From positions 1-24,538 of the forward strand of contig JBFHFS010000069.1 in the NCBI GenBank assembly GCA_041583495.1: 24,538 bases of DNA. Reading direction: 5' to 3'. Below the pieces are notes generated by a model that saw only the letters and a program-made list of their open reading frames with translations, was not told where the DNA came from and did no database searches. The first letter of the stretch is position 1. Every line of letters begins with the position of its first letter. A program made the position numbers and the translations under genes. Shown here piece by piece: positions 15,517-24,034 of this stretch. The DNA comes from JBFHFS01 sp041583495. GTDB taxonomy: Bacteria > Bacteroidota > Bacteroidia > Bacteroidales > Marinilabiliaceae.

Positions 15517-18500
15517 CTAGAATGTTAAATTAAGACCAAAGTTCATAAACTTACGGGATGAAGTATTACCAGTGCCTTCATTGGTTACACCCCCAAGTCC
15601 GATACCCGGATCGGAGCCTCTTTTTACAGCCTTTCCAAAGGTCAAAAGATTATCGCCACTCACATAAAACCTTAAAGATTCCATTTTCACCTTCTGGCAA
15701 AGACTTTTGGGGATAGTATAACCTATCGTCAGGTTCCTGAGACGAACATAGTTATTCTTAAAAATATACTGGGTTGAGTATTTGCCAGTGTTCCCATTTT
15801 TATAATCTTGCTCCGAGAGTCGGGGCATCAGGCTGTTAGGATCATTGCCATTCAAATCCCAGCAATACTCTTCCCATAGATCGGTCACGGCAAATTGAGG
15901 TCTCCAGGTAGTACTTTCTGCGAAATAATTATCATACATATCCGAACCCAGACTGTAAAAAAACATTGCAGAAAAATCGATTCCTTTCCAGGACAAAGAA
16001 TTGGTTATACTTCCATAAACTTTTGGCAGAGCAGATCCCACGATCCTCCGTTGCGTGGTATTATTAACATCGCTAAAACTGGTCGTAGTGGTTTTACTGA
16101 GAACGGTTTTTTCACCTTTACTGTTTCTCACAAACTCTCCATCCTCATCGGTTTTAAACTCATATACATACCAGGTATTGGCACCTTCCTCATTCAAACC
16201 GGCCCATACCGGCGCGTAGAAGTCATAAAGCGAGTTTCCTAAGCCACGGTAGTAATTGCCCTGAATCTCATTCCAGCCTTCGGGCAATTTGGTGATTTCA
16301 TTTTTAAGTGTGGTAGCGGTAAAATTGATGTCCCAATTCACACTCTTATTCTTAAGAACCGAATATCCCAAAGAAAGCTCCAGCCCTTTATTCGTAAGAT
16401 TTCCAACATTCTGATCGATCCCGTCAAACCCGGATGAGGGAGGCAGGGGTACCTCGAAAAGCAAATCTTTGGAATCCTTAATGTAGTATTCGATAGATCC
16501 AGCTAAGCGGCCCAGCAATCTAAAATCAAGCCCAATATTGGTTTGGATGTTCTGCTCCCATTTAAGGTCGGGAGTAGCCAGTGTGCTCATGATGTATCCG
16601 GTATTCGTCAAGTCGGGATAGCTGGAATAAAGTCCCTGGTAGGCATAAAGCCCCACTTTATCATTCCCCACGGACCCGATACTTGCCTTGACCTTCAATT
16701 CATCCAGCCACTCAACATCCTGAATAAATGCCTCTTTGCTCAACCTCCATGAAAGAGAACCTGACCAGAAGGTACCCCATCTTGTTTCGGGTGCAAAGCG
16801 CGAGGAACCATCCTGACGAATGCTACCGCCAACGTAATACTTGTTGTCATAATTGTATTCCATTCGGCCAAAATAGCTCAACAGTTTATATTGATCGAAC
16901 GCCCCCCCTGAACTGACGGTTTCAGTAGCAGCATCTAACACATAAAGGCCGTCCATGGCAAATCCGGTTGCCGTGGCAGAAAGAGAGTTCCATTCCTGTG
17001 CGAACAACTCCTGACCCAGCATAACATTAAAGTTATGAGCACCATACGACTTGTCATAGTTCAATATATTATTCCAGGTAAGGGAATAATTTTTGGATTG
17101 AGATTCGGTTGTACTACCATTGGTACTGGAAGCTTCGGTTATACTGCTGAACCAGGTCCTGCTTGTCAGATTGAGATTCAAAGAAACCATGGTTTTGAAT
17201 TTAAGCCCTTTGGCCAGATCCAGCTCCATATAATCGGATGTATTGAAAGCATCGGTAAAAAGCCCGGTAAAGCTCCAGCCATAATCGTTTCTGAATTCAC
17301 CTTGCTGCTGTTGTACCCACCATAACCAGGCAAGCCGGGTTTGATTTTTGTCAGGGTCAAAAGCATCATCCGGGACTTTAAGGCCATAACTATCGCGGAA
17401 ATACTCATTATTAATGTAATCCCATTCGTAAACCCCGTTTACCGAAGGCATGGTACGATAAAACCGCACATAGGCATTGGCATCATTTTGGAATGAGTGT
17501 GAATAGGAAAAATTGCCACCCACTTTAATCCAATCTTTTACCTGTGAGGTAAGATTAAGACGTGCGGTAGTCCTCTCAAACTCCTGTGTGGTATAGATCC
17601 CACCATCATTCAGGTGGTTGATGGAGAAGAAATATTGTGTTTTGTCTCCTACCCGGCCACTGAAATCAATACTGTACTCCTGATTAAATCCCTTGTCGAA
17701 GAGGGCATCATACCAATTGAAATTTTCTTCGGGCCAGATATAACTGGCATCACTTTTAATCATTCCATCGGTTCCAACAGGGGTGTCGGTATCGTAACAG
17801 TTATAGTATGTTCTGCCTGTAGCAGCTTTTTGCTCTGCATTAAATTGGGGGAAAAAATTAGATACCAAATTGTCTGTAGCATACTGCCGCGCCGCGTCAT
17901 CAGCTATCCCATTCTGCAATCGGCCCTGATACAGACCTTTCCAAAAATACTCATAGGTTTTTTCAGGACTGGATGAAGTCGGTAATTTAACGCTAAAATC
18001 AGTTACGCCCCATTTGGCTCTGAAATTGACTTTACCATCAGCATCTTTTCCTCTCTTGGTGGTAATAACAATCACCCCACCCGAAGCACGCGATCCATAA
18101 AGAGAATTCGCTGCGGCATCCTTAAGAACGGTAATGGATTCGATATCGGACGAAGCAATTTGGTTGAGAGCACCTTCATAGGCTGCCCCATCAACAATAT
18201 ACAAAGGTGTATTGTCGGCGTTTATGGATGTGATTCCACGCACAAGAATCGAAGCTTCTGCCCCGGGTCTTCCATCTGTATTAAATACCTGAACACCAGG
18301 ACTTAACCCTTCGAGGGATTTGGTGATACTGGAGTTATTGACTTTTTCAAGCTCCTGGGCTTTCACAACCGAAGCAGATCCGGTCAGTGCTTCTCTGTTG
18401 GTGGTACCGTAAGCAACTACGATAACATCATCAATCACATTAACACTCTCCCTCAAAGTAACATTAATAACCGATTGATTGGCTACTGTTATTTCCTGGC

Positions 18501-18759
18501 TGTTAAAACCAACAAAGCTATAAACAAGGACATCCCCTTTATTAGCCTCAAAGGAATATCTACCTTCCATATTAGAAACCGTACCTGTGGTGGTTCCTTT
18601 AATAACAATATTGACCCCTGGGATAGGTTCTCCTGATGGATCAACGATTCTTCCGGAAATAGATGTTTGTTGCGCTTGCAACACCTGAAATCCGGAGATC
18701 AATAAACAACCTAACAATAAGAAAAATTGTTTAAAAGACTTCAACTGATTCATTTTCAT
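15517..18759 (-). CDS. susC: SusC-like TonB-dependent outer-membrane transporter
   Basis: A 1080-residue SusC/RagA-family protein with a signal peptide ending LQA before Q30. In order: a CarboxypepD_reg-like domain at about 32-115 (ISGRIVDPSGEPIPGVNIVI), a TonB plug at about 120-240 (LEGLSPGVQV, ILVRGITSINADNTPLYIVDG, ESITVLKDAAANSLYGSRAS-GGVIVITTKRG), and a 22-strand barrel to the terminal phenylalanine (MNFGLNLTF). It would import oligosaccharides using TonB energy, with SusD as lid. It lacks the extra N-terminal signalling domain used in sigma/anti-sigma control, so a hybrid two-component or SusR-like activator is more likely. Two copies of TTTGGATAAAA and a TAnnTTTG box lie upstream at 19215-19284. 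Full length, no frame damage. Confidence 0.96.
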   Translation of the reverse strand: MKMNQLKSFKQFFLLLGCLLISGFQVLQAQQTSISGRIVDPSGEPIPGVNIVIKGTTTGTVSNMEGRYSFEANKGDVLVYSFVGFNSQEITVANQSVINVTLRESVNVIDDVIVVAYGTTNREALTGSASVVKAQELEKVNNSSITKSLEGLSPGVQVFNTDGRPGAEASILVRGITSINADNTPLYIVDGAAYEGALNQIASSDIESITVLKDAAANSLYGSRASGGVIVITTKRGKDADGKVNFRAKWGVTDFSVKLPTSSSPEKTYEYFWKGLYQGRLQNGIADDAARQYATDNLVSNFFPQFNAEQKAATGRTYYNCYDTDTPVGTDGMIKSDASYIWPEENFNWYDALFDKGFNQEYSIDFSGRVGDKTQYFFSINHLNDGGIYTTQEFERTTARLNLTSQVKDWIKVGGNFSYSHSFQNDANAYVRFYRTMPSVNGVYEWDYINNEYFRDSYGLKVPDDAFDPDKNQTRLAWLWWVQQQQGEFRNDYGWSFTGLFTDAFNTSDYMELDLAKGLKFKTMVSLNLNLTSRTWFSSITEASSTNGSTTESQSKNYSLTWNNILNYDKSYGAHNFNVMLGQELFAQEWNSLSATATGFAMDGLYVLDAATETVSSGGAFDQYKLLSYFGRMEYNYDNKYYVGGSIRQDGSSRFAPETRWGTFWSGSLSWRLSKEAFIQDVEWLDELKVKASIGSVGNDKVGLYAYQGLYSSYPDLTNTGYIMSTLATPDLKWEQNIQTNIGLDFRLLGRLAGSIEYYIKDSKDLLFEVPLPPSSGFDGIDQNVGNLTNKGLELSLGYSVLKNKSVNWDINFTATTLKNEITKLPEGWNEIQGNYYRGLGNSLYDFYAPVWAGLNEEGANTWYVYEFKTDEDGEFVRNSKGEKTVLSKTTTTSFSDVNNTTQRRIVGSALPKVYGSITNSLSWKGIDFSAMFFYSLGSDMYDNYFAESTTWRPQFAVTDLWEEYCWDLNGNDPNSLMPRLSEQDYKNGNTGKYSTQYIFKNNYVRLRNLTIGYTIPKSLCQKVKMESLRFYVSGDNLLTFGKAVKRGSDPGIGLGGVTNEGTGNTSSRKFMNFGLNLTF

Positions 18760-19214
18760 AGAAATTAGATTTAACTATTACATCCAAATTGATTTTTCAA
18801 CCTCTCTTTTCCTTTAATAAGTATTTTACCCGGTCCAATCTGGATACAGCCCGGTCAAAATACTTTCCGACCATAATCTTTTTGAAAACACTTTTAATGG
18901 GGAATTTTTGGTACAAATAGATCATACCTTTTACAAAAGCATCTGGCCGGCCTTTCTCTTATTTCCCTCCTTTCTTTTTTTGCCACCTAGATCGTTTGTC
19001 GAATTCTTGGTTTGCGGCCTGTTATAACTCACGTTTCCCGGATTATCAGGACAGATCGTTCAATTGGGTTTAATTCAAAACCCTAAAAAGCAACTCTCAC
19101 CGGCAGGATTCAAACCATTGATGCCGTTTGGGTATTCTGAAGTCAAAAACAAATTATTCCATCACCGCGTTAAGAGGGATTACAGTATTGGAACCTAAAC
19201 TGTAAATTAATACG
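18760..19214 (-). other. Long susC leader or intergenic region
   Basis: About 450 bp between the best promoter candidate and the susC start codon hold no coding sequence that I can support. A small stem, GGGTTT (19066-19071) with AAACCC (19078-19083), is the only clear structure. If the promoter at 19215-19222 is right, this is an unusually long 5' untranslated region. Confidence 0.4.
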
Positions 19215-19222
19215 CAAATGTA
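19215..19222 (-). promoter_or_regulatory. Candidate -7 box of the susC promoter
   Basis: TACATTTG on the gene strand is an exact match to the Bacteroidota TAnnTTTG box. The nearer of two TTTGGATAAAA repeats ends about 29 bp upstream, the position expected for a class II-type activator site. No good -33 TTTG is seen, in line with activator dependence. Confidence 0.5.
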
Positions 19223-19250
19223 TTTAAATCTATTGCGCGATTATATAAAC

Positions 19251-19286
19251 TATTTTATCCAAACAGGACAATATTTTATCCAAAAC
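19251..19286 (-). promoter_or_regulatory. Tandem TTTGGATAAAA motifs upstream of susC
   Basis: On the gene strand TGTTTTGGATAAAATA and TGTTTGGATAAAATA follow one another with an exact 21-bp period measured at the shared core (plus-strand TATTTTATCC at 19251 and 19272). Two helical turns between identical sites suggest a dimeric or tandem-bound activator on one DNA face. The same core occurs before GH95 and before the sulfatase operon. Confidence 0.6.
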
Positions 19287-19502
19287 AAGGCTTTTTTTGT
19301 TATTTCAATACTTTTAGCCAGGTCAGAAAGGTGAAGGTTTGAAAAAAAGGATGAATGTGACGCAAGGGGTTCCTTCCTGCGCCATTTTTTTGGGAGGGAG
19401 GAAGGCCAGCCGGCCTATTTTGACATTTCTTAAGAGGAAGCAATTAGGGATAATCCTCCTACGGGGTTAGAAGATCTTTTCAGGGCTGGTTTGAGATATA
19501 AC

Positions 19503-20999
19503 CTATTCAGGTCTATTTTTCCCGGCTAATCCTTCATCTCTCATCTCTTGCCAAAGCTCAATCATCTCGGGCTTCATGGAGGCTACCACTTCTGGTTTTT
19601 GTTCCGAGAGATCGTTCATCTGTGAAGGATCCAGGGTAATATCGTACAATTCAAATTTCTCAGGGTTATAGACGGCAAACCATTGGTTTAAGGCCAGCGA
19701 ATCGGGTTTCTTGGGCAACCACCCGATCAGGGTATAAGGACCCTTTCGCATCGACACCTGGGGCATCCGGAAATAAGAGTCTTCATGATTGGGATAAAAC
19801 CAGACAACCGAGGCTTGCCGGTTTACCTCTTTATCAAGGAAAGCCTCAAAAGCGTCCACACCATCTATGTTTCTATTGGCTGGGATCTTTGCCCCCACAA
19901 GGTTACATAAGGTGGGCAGTATATCGGTGCCGTTAAAAAGCACATTACTTTGGGTTCCCGGAGGAATCACCCGGGGCCACCTAACAATGCCGGGAACCCG
20001 ATGTCCGCCTTCGTAAGGAAATCTTTTCATTCCACGATACTCTCCCGGGGTCCCGAAACAGTAGTCGCGAATGGGACTTTCCCAGGTTCCCAATGATTCT
20101 TCGATGGTCACCGGAGCTTCCGGCCCGTTATCGCTGGTAAACAACACCAGGGTATTCTCTTTAAGCCCCAACTCCTCCAGGGTTGCCATCAACCGCCCAA
20201 AGGCATCATCGAGTTGATTTACCGTACCGTAGAACTCTTTTTTGTTAGCCGAGATATCTTTTTCGGGACGGGTCACCCAACCATACTTTACTCCCTTTTC
20301 CAGTTCATCAACCCGCTCATTATCATACCGTTGGCTGTATTTTCCGGGAGGCGCTATGGGGGTGTGGGGTTCGTGCGAACAGAGATACATAAAGAAGGGT
20401 TTTCCCTTATTACGTTTGCTTTTGAGCCATTGGCAGGCATCTTCAACAATCACATCACAGTACCAGCCCTCTACTTCGCCTACGGGGACCCCATTTCTTA
20501 TGAATTTCTTATAATTTTTAGGGCCACCAAAGGCATTTAAAGTCGTACCCATCCAGTAGTCAAATCCCTGTTCTGAAGGCCCCGGGTGATCCATCCGGTC
20601 TTTCTCCAGTGCAGAAAGGTGCCATTTGCCCCAAAAACTGGTTTCATACCCCTGGTCGTGAAGAATTTCCGCAATGGTCACCTCCTCTTTTTTCAGGTAG
20701 GTATCCTTCCCGTGAATATAAAAGAATCCGGTGCGGTAGGGATTTCTGCCGGTCAAAAGCGCTGCCCTGGAAGGGGAACATACAGTCCCCCCGGAGTGGC
20801 AGTCGGTCATCCGAACCCCTTCCTCAGCGAGCTTGTCGATATTGGGCGTTTTAATAATTGGATTTCCGTAACATCCCAAATCGCCATAGCCTAAATCATC
20901 TGCTAAAAACACAACAATATTGGGAGGGGTGGTTTCCTTTTTACAACCGCCAAAAAATAAAAGTACGGCAAGGGCTATAAGCGTTGAAATTTTTTCCAT
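19503..20999 (-). CDS. Lipoprotein S1-family (type I) sulfatase
   Basis: A 498-residue protein started at the ATG at 20999. An upstream in-frame TTG at 21011 would add four residues without improving the signal. MEKISTLIALAVLLFFGGC is a lipoprotein signal with C19 at the lipobox. The sulfatase signature C-S-P-S-R is at 74-78 with C74 as the formylglycine precursor. VVFLADDLGYGDLGC, FWGKWHLSA, CSHEPHTP and FTSDNGPE supply the other expected active-site motifs. The overall pattern resembles arylsulfatase A / N-acetylgalactosamine-6-sulfatase-like enzymes, but the substrate cannot be fixed. It has its own 300-bp upstream gap, so it need not share a transcript with GH95. Unlike the sulfatase at 8009 it is membrane anchored, so the two probably act at different sites. 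Confidence 0.92.
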   Translation of the reverse strand: MEKISTLIALAVLLFFGGCKKETTPPNIVVFLADDLGYGDLGCYGNPIIKTPNIDKLAEEGVRMTDCHSGGTVCSPSRAALLTGRNPYRTGFFYIHGKDTYLKKEEVTIAEILHDQGYETSFWGKWHLSALEKDRMDHPGPSEQGFDYWMGTTLNAFGGPKNYKKFIRNGVPVGEVEGWYCDVIVEDACQWLKSKRNKGKPFFMYLCSHEPHTPIAPPGKYSQRYDNERVDELEKGVKYGWVTRPEKDISANKKEFYGTVNQLDDAFGRLMATLEELGLKENTLVLFTSDNGPEAPVTIEESLGTWESPIRDYCFGTPGEYRGMKRFPYEGGHRVPGIVRWPRVIPPGTQSNVLFNGTDILPTLCNLVGAKIPANRNIDGVDAFEAFLDKEVNRQASVVWFYPNHEDSYFRMPQVSMRKGPYTLIGWLPKKPDSLALNQWFAVYNPEKFELYDITLDPSQMNDLSEQKPEVVASMKPEMIELWQEMRDEGLAGKNRPE

Positions 21000-21031
21000 G
21001 TATTTATCCAATCCTTAAAGACAATAGATCG

Positions 21032-21065
21032 TTAGATTTTAGATGTTAGATGTTAGATGTTAGAA
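21032..21065. repeat. Heptanucleotide tandem repeat (TTAGATG)
   Basis: TTAGATT is followed by three perfect TTAGATG units and a partial TTAGAA, giving about 4.9 copies of a 7-bp unit, 33 bp upstream of the sulfatase ATG. The period is not a multiple of the codon length and the array is intergenic. Copy-number change by slippage could alter promoter spacing. No promoter box is resolved within it. Confidence 0.8.
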
Positions 21066-21309
21066 TTATTTGCAAAATGTTTAATATCAGCACATTAATG
21101 GCAAAACATCTGTGCGCGTAAAATGCTAGTATATAGTTATTTACAAAAGTTTAACGAACCATTGTAAAGATTGATTGTTCTGAATTGAATGTTCAGGTTT
21201 CAAGATTCAACATTGCATTCTCCATTTATGTGAGAAACTTTTATCAAAGCTTGCCCTGAATTGATCACAAACCCCGGATGAGATCAGGAATTACATCAAG
21301 CCCGTTTCA
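21066..21309. other. Gene-free spacer between GH95 and the sulfatase
   Basis: An AT-rich stretch with no credible reading frame, RNA gene or clear terminator. It may hold the sulfatase promoter, but no TAnnTTTG box with good context was found. Confidence 0.4.
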
Positions 21310-23772
21310 TCATCGTTGAGTAAGGGTATAGACTCCCCCCCTGGTGGTTTCAAATTCGATGGATCCATCAGCATTGGTCTTTGCCGCTATTTTTTTGCCG
21401 TCTTTCATCACCTTAAATTTACCGCCGGCATCCACACAACAAATTTTTCCAGCTTTCGACAAAATCTCAACCGCCGTAATGTTTTTGTCTTTCCACTGCA
21501 GATCCAGCTCAAACCCACCACGGGCACAAACCCCATCAAAGCGACCGGTTGTCCATTCGTCGGGCAAAGCGGGCAGCAGGTCAATAACGCCTTCATGCGA
21601 TTGAACCAGCATCTCGGTGATACCGGCTGCAACCCCCATGGTACCATCTACCTGAAGAGCTTTGCTGCCGCATATGGCAAAAAACTGGGGGTAACACTGT
21701 TCCTGCAAATAGCCTTTAAAAATTTTATTGGCGCGGTTTCCATCGTACAAACGTGCCCATAGTGATATTTTCCATGCCCGCGACCAGCCCGATGCACCAT
21801 CCCCTCGTAACTCCAATACTTTTTTAACCCCATCGATAAATTGAGGGGTTCGTTTCACAGAGAGTACATTGCCGGGGTACAATCCATACAAATGCGAATT
21901 GTGGCGATGATTGGGCTCCAATTGCTCAAAGTCTTCCGTCCATTCCTGCAAGGTGCCATCTCTTCCAATTTGTGGAGGAGCCAGTCGTTTTCGGGCAGCC
22001 ACAACTTTCCCGGCCAGGTCCGGATCCAGGTCAAAGATTTTTTCGGCCTCCAGGAAGTAACCAAATAAATCGGTCAATATTTGGATGTCGATGGAAGATC
22101 CGTAACAAATGGTTGTAAAATAATAACTACCGGTCACCTCATCAAAGAAATACTCATACCCGGGTCCTTTGGGCGGATTTTCGGGTGAGGTGGAAGGATT
22201 TGTCACCAAATATTTCCCAGTTGGATCCTCAATCAGAAAGTCTAAGAAGAACTCCACGGAGCCTTTCATCAGGGGATATAACTCTTTGAGAAACGCCTCG
22301 TCCTGCGAAAACAAATAGTGTTCGTAGAGCTGGTTGGTAAGCCAGGCACCTCCCACCGTAAAAGTCCCCCAACAGGGGCCATCCATGGGGGCACCAACCC
22401 GCCATAAGTCGGTATTTTGATGAAAAACCCAGCCTCGTGCGCCATAATGTTCTTTGGCGATTTGTGCACCCTGATCGGTTAACTCCTTTACCATTTTGGT
22501 AAGAGGGGCCAGAAGCTCCGGAAGGTTCCCGGTTTCCGCCGGCCAGTAATTCATCTCCGTATTAATATTGGTTGTATATTTTGAGTCCCACATAGGATTC
22601 ATATCCTGATTCCAAATACCCTGCAAGTTGGCCGGTTGTGTCCCGGGCCTTGATGACCCGATGAGTGCATATCGGCCAAAATTATAGGCCAGTGAGGCAA
22701 TGCAGGGATCGGGGGACTCGGATACCTTAGCCATCCGTTGATCTGTTGGAAGGTATGAACTTTCAGTTTTGGGGAGGTCCAGGGTAACCCGATTAAAATA
22801 TTCCTGATAATCCTTAACCGAAGAGGATAGCATTTCCTGGTAGCTTTTACCCTCAATTTGATTTAAGTAGTCCTGAACACGTTGGTTTTGATCGGCACTA
22901 ACGTCTTTGTAATTCACAAAATTGGTCGCTGCCACGATGCAAAAAGTTACGGCATCGGCATTTTTAATGATCAGGTAATCCTTGTCCTCCTCAATGGTGC
23001 CACCTTCCAGGCGGGCTTTCAACTGGGCCTTATACCTTAGCTTTCCTTCTATGCCCAAATAATCGGCTGATTTTCCGGTCACCATTTGCCCATCCTGGCC
23101 TACCGGATCCATCCTAAAATAGTCGGTTGCATAATTCGAGTGCGCCTGGTTTCTGCAGCCTCTAAGCTGTGCCTTACACGAAATACTGCCAGGTTTATTG
23201 GCTGTTAACCGAACCAAAATAACCTGGTCGGGTGCAGAAGAAATCACTTCCCGCTTATAAGTTACCCCGTTTTTTGTATACTCAACGCCTGTAATCCCTG
23301 TACGCAAGTCCAGCCAACGTTTGTAGCCGGTGACCTCCTTTTGGTCTTCGAAAAAAAGATGAAAATTTGCCAGCGACTGGTACTTCTGTTGCTCAACAGG
23401 ATACCCCATTATATACCTTCCAAATAGCTTATGAGCCTTCAGGGGTTCTCCCTCAAATATATATTTTTGAACCTGAGGCAACATTTCAGCCCCCCCTTTT
23501 ACCACCGTAGAGTAGGGACCCCCCGACCAGTAGGTATCTTCGTTTAACTGAATTCTTTCTTCTCCATAAGCCCCAAAAACCATAGCTCCTAACCTGCCAT
23601 TTCCAACCGGAAGGGCCTCTTCCCACATACCGGCAGGGGTATCGTACCACAAGAGGGTAGCAGGGTCGAAGTCCTTATGGTCAATTTTTGAAGAAAGACC
23701 TGTCTCCTGAGCCATCACGTCCGACAAAAGACTCATTACCAACACGATCAAAGTGATATTCAATCTATTCAT
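21310..23772 (-). CDS. GH95 family alpha-L-fucosidase / alpha-L-galactosidase
   Basis: An 820-residue secreted enzyme with a signal peptide ending VMA before Q22. The layout is that of GH95: an N-terminal beta-sandwich opening with LWYDTPAGMWEEALPVGNGRLGAMVFG and LNEDTYWSGGP (residues 41-86), a helical linker, an (alpha/alpha)6 barrel from about 350 to 735, and a C-terminal beta domain. Probable catalytic residues by motif are N402 and N404 in TTNINTEMNYW, E531 in NPSTSPEN, and D709 in LQVDGTMG. The last motif is normally closer to DGNFG, a small departure. GH95 enzymes invert alpha-1,2-linked L-fucose, or in some members L-galactose. A TTTGGATAAAA motif lies 39 bp upstream of the start, which supports co-regulation with susC. 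Confidence 0.93.
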   Translation of the reverse strand: MNRLNITLIVLVMSLLSDVMAQETGLSSKIDHKDFDPATLLWYDTPAGMWEEALPVGNGRLGAMVFGAYGEERIQLNEDTYWSGGPYSTVVKGGAEMLPQVQKYIFEGEPLKAHKLFGRYIMGYPVEQQKYQSLANFHLFFEDQKEVTGYKRWLDLRTGITGVEYTKNGVTYKREVISSAPDQVILVRLTANKPGSISCKAQLRGCRNQAHSNYATDYFRMDPVGQDGQMVTGKSADYLGIEGKLRYKAQLKARLEGGTIEEDKDYLIIKNADAVTFCIVAATNFVNYKDVSADQNQRVQDYLNQIEGKSYQEMLSSSVKDYQEYFNRVTLDLPKTESSYLPTDQRMAKVSESPDPCIASLAYNFGRYALIGSSRPGTQPANLQGIWNQDMNPMWDSKYTTNINTEMNYWPAETGNLPELLAPLTKMVKELTDQGAQIAKEHYGARGWVFHQNTDLWRVGAPMDGPCWGTFTVGGAWLTNQLYEHYLFSQDEAFLKELYPLMKGSVEFFLDFLIEDPTGKYLVTNPSTSPENPPKGPGYEYFFDEVTGSYYFTTICYGSSIDIQILTDLFGYFLEAEKIFDLDPDLAGKVVAARKRLAPPQIGRDGTLQEWTEDFEQLEPNHRHNSHLYGLYPGNVLSVKRTPQFIDGVKKVLELRGDGASGWSRAWKISLWARLYDGNRANKIFKGYLQEQCYPQFFAICGSKALQVDGTMGVAAGITEMLVQSHEGVIDLLPALPDEWTTGRFDGVCARGGFELDLQWKDKNITAVEILSKAGKICCVDAGGKFKVMKDGKKIAAKTNADGSIEFETTRGGVYTLTQR

Positions 23773-23810
23773 TTTTTATTTTTTTACTTAGGTTGAAAGA
23801 GGTTAAGACC

Positions 23811-23828
23811 TTATTTTTATCCAAAACG
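23811..23828 (-). promoter_or_regulatory. TTTGGATAAAA motif upstream of GH95
   Basis: CGTTTTGGATAAAAATAAG on the gene strand, with the exact 11-bp core shared with the susC and sulfatase-operon sites. The core ends 44 bp or so before the GH95 ATG. No TAnnTTTG box is visible between them, so the site may act on a promoter that differs from consensus. The rest of the 262-bp gap (23773-24034) shows nothing else. Confidence 0.55.
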
Positions 23829-24034
23829 TTTCCTGCGGAAAGCCACAAAAAACCGGGGCAGGCATCTCACAATCCAGCATGATTATCTCCTGGGAGCCTT
23901 ACTCGCTGCCGGTTCAGGGCACACTCCCCCGAAAAAAAGGATCAGGGAAGTGGCCAATGAAAGAAAAATAAACAGATGGAACGAGCCCCAAAACCCGGAA
24001 CAAGCTCCATCTTAAGGGATCCAAAAACAAACCA

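Noticed and set aside
19360..19400. Stem CGCA...TGCG followed by a T-run as a terminator downstream of the sulfatase
   Set aside because: The T-run is on the plus strand while the sulfatase is on the minus strand, and the stem is interrupted.
21000..21011. TTG start four codons upstream in the lipoprotein sulfatase
   Set aside because: The ATG at 20999 directly starts a normal lipoprotein signal; the TTG lies within a partial copy of the TTTGGATAAAA motif.
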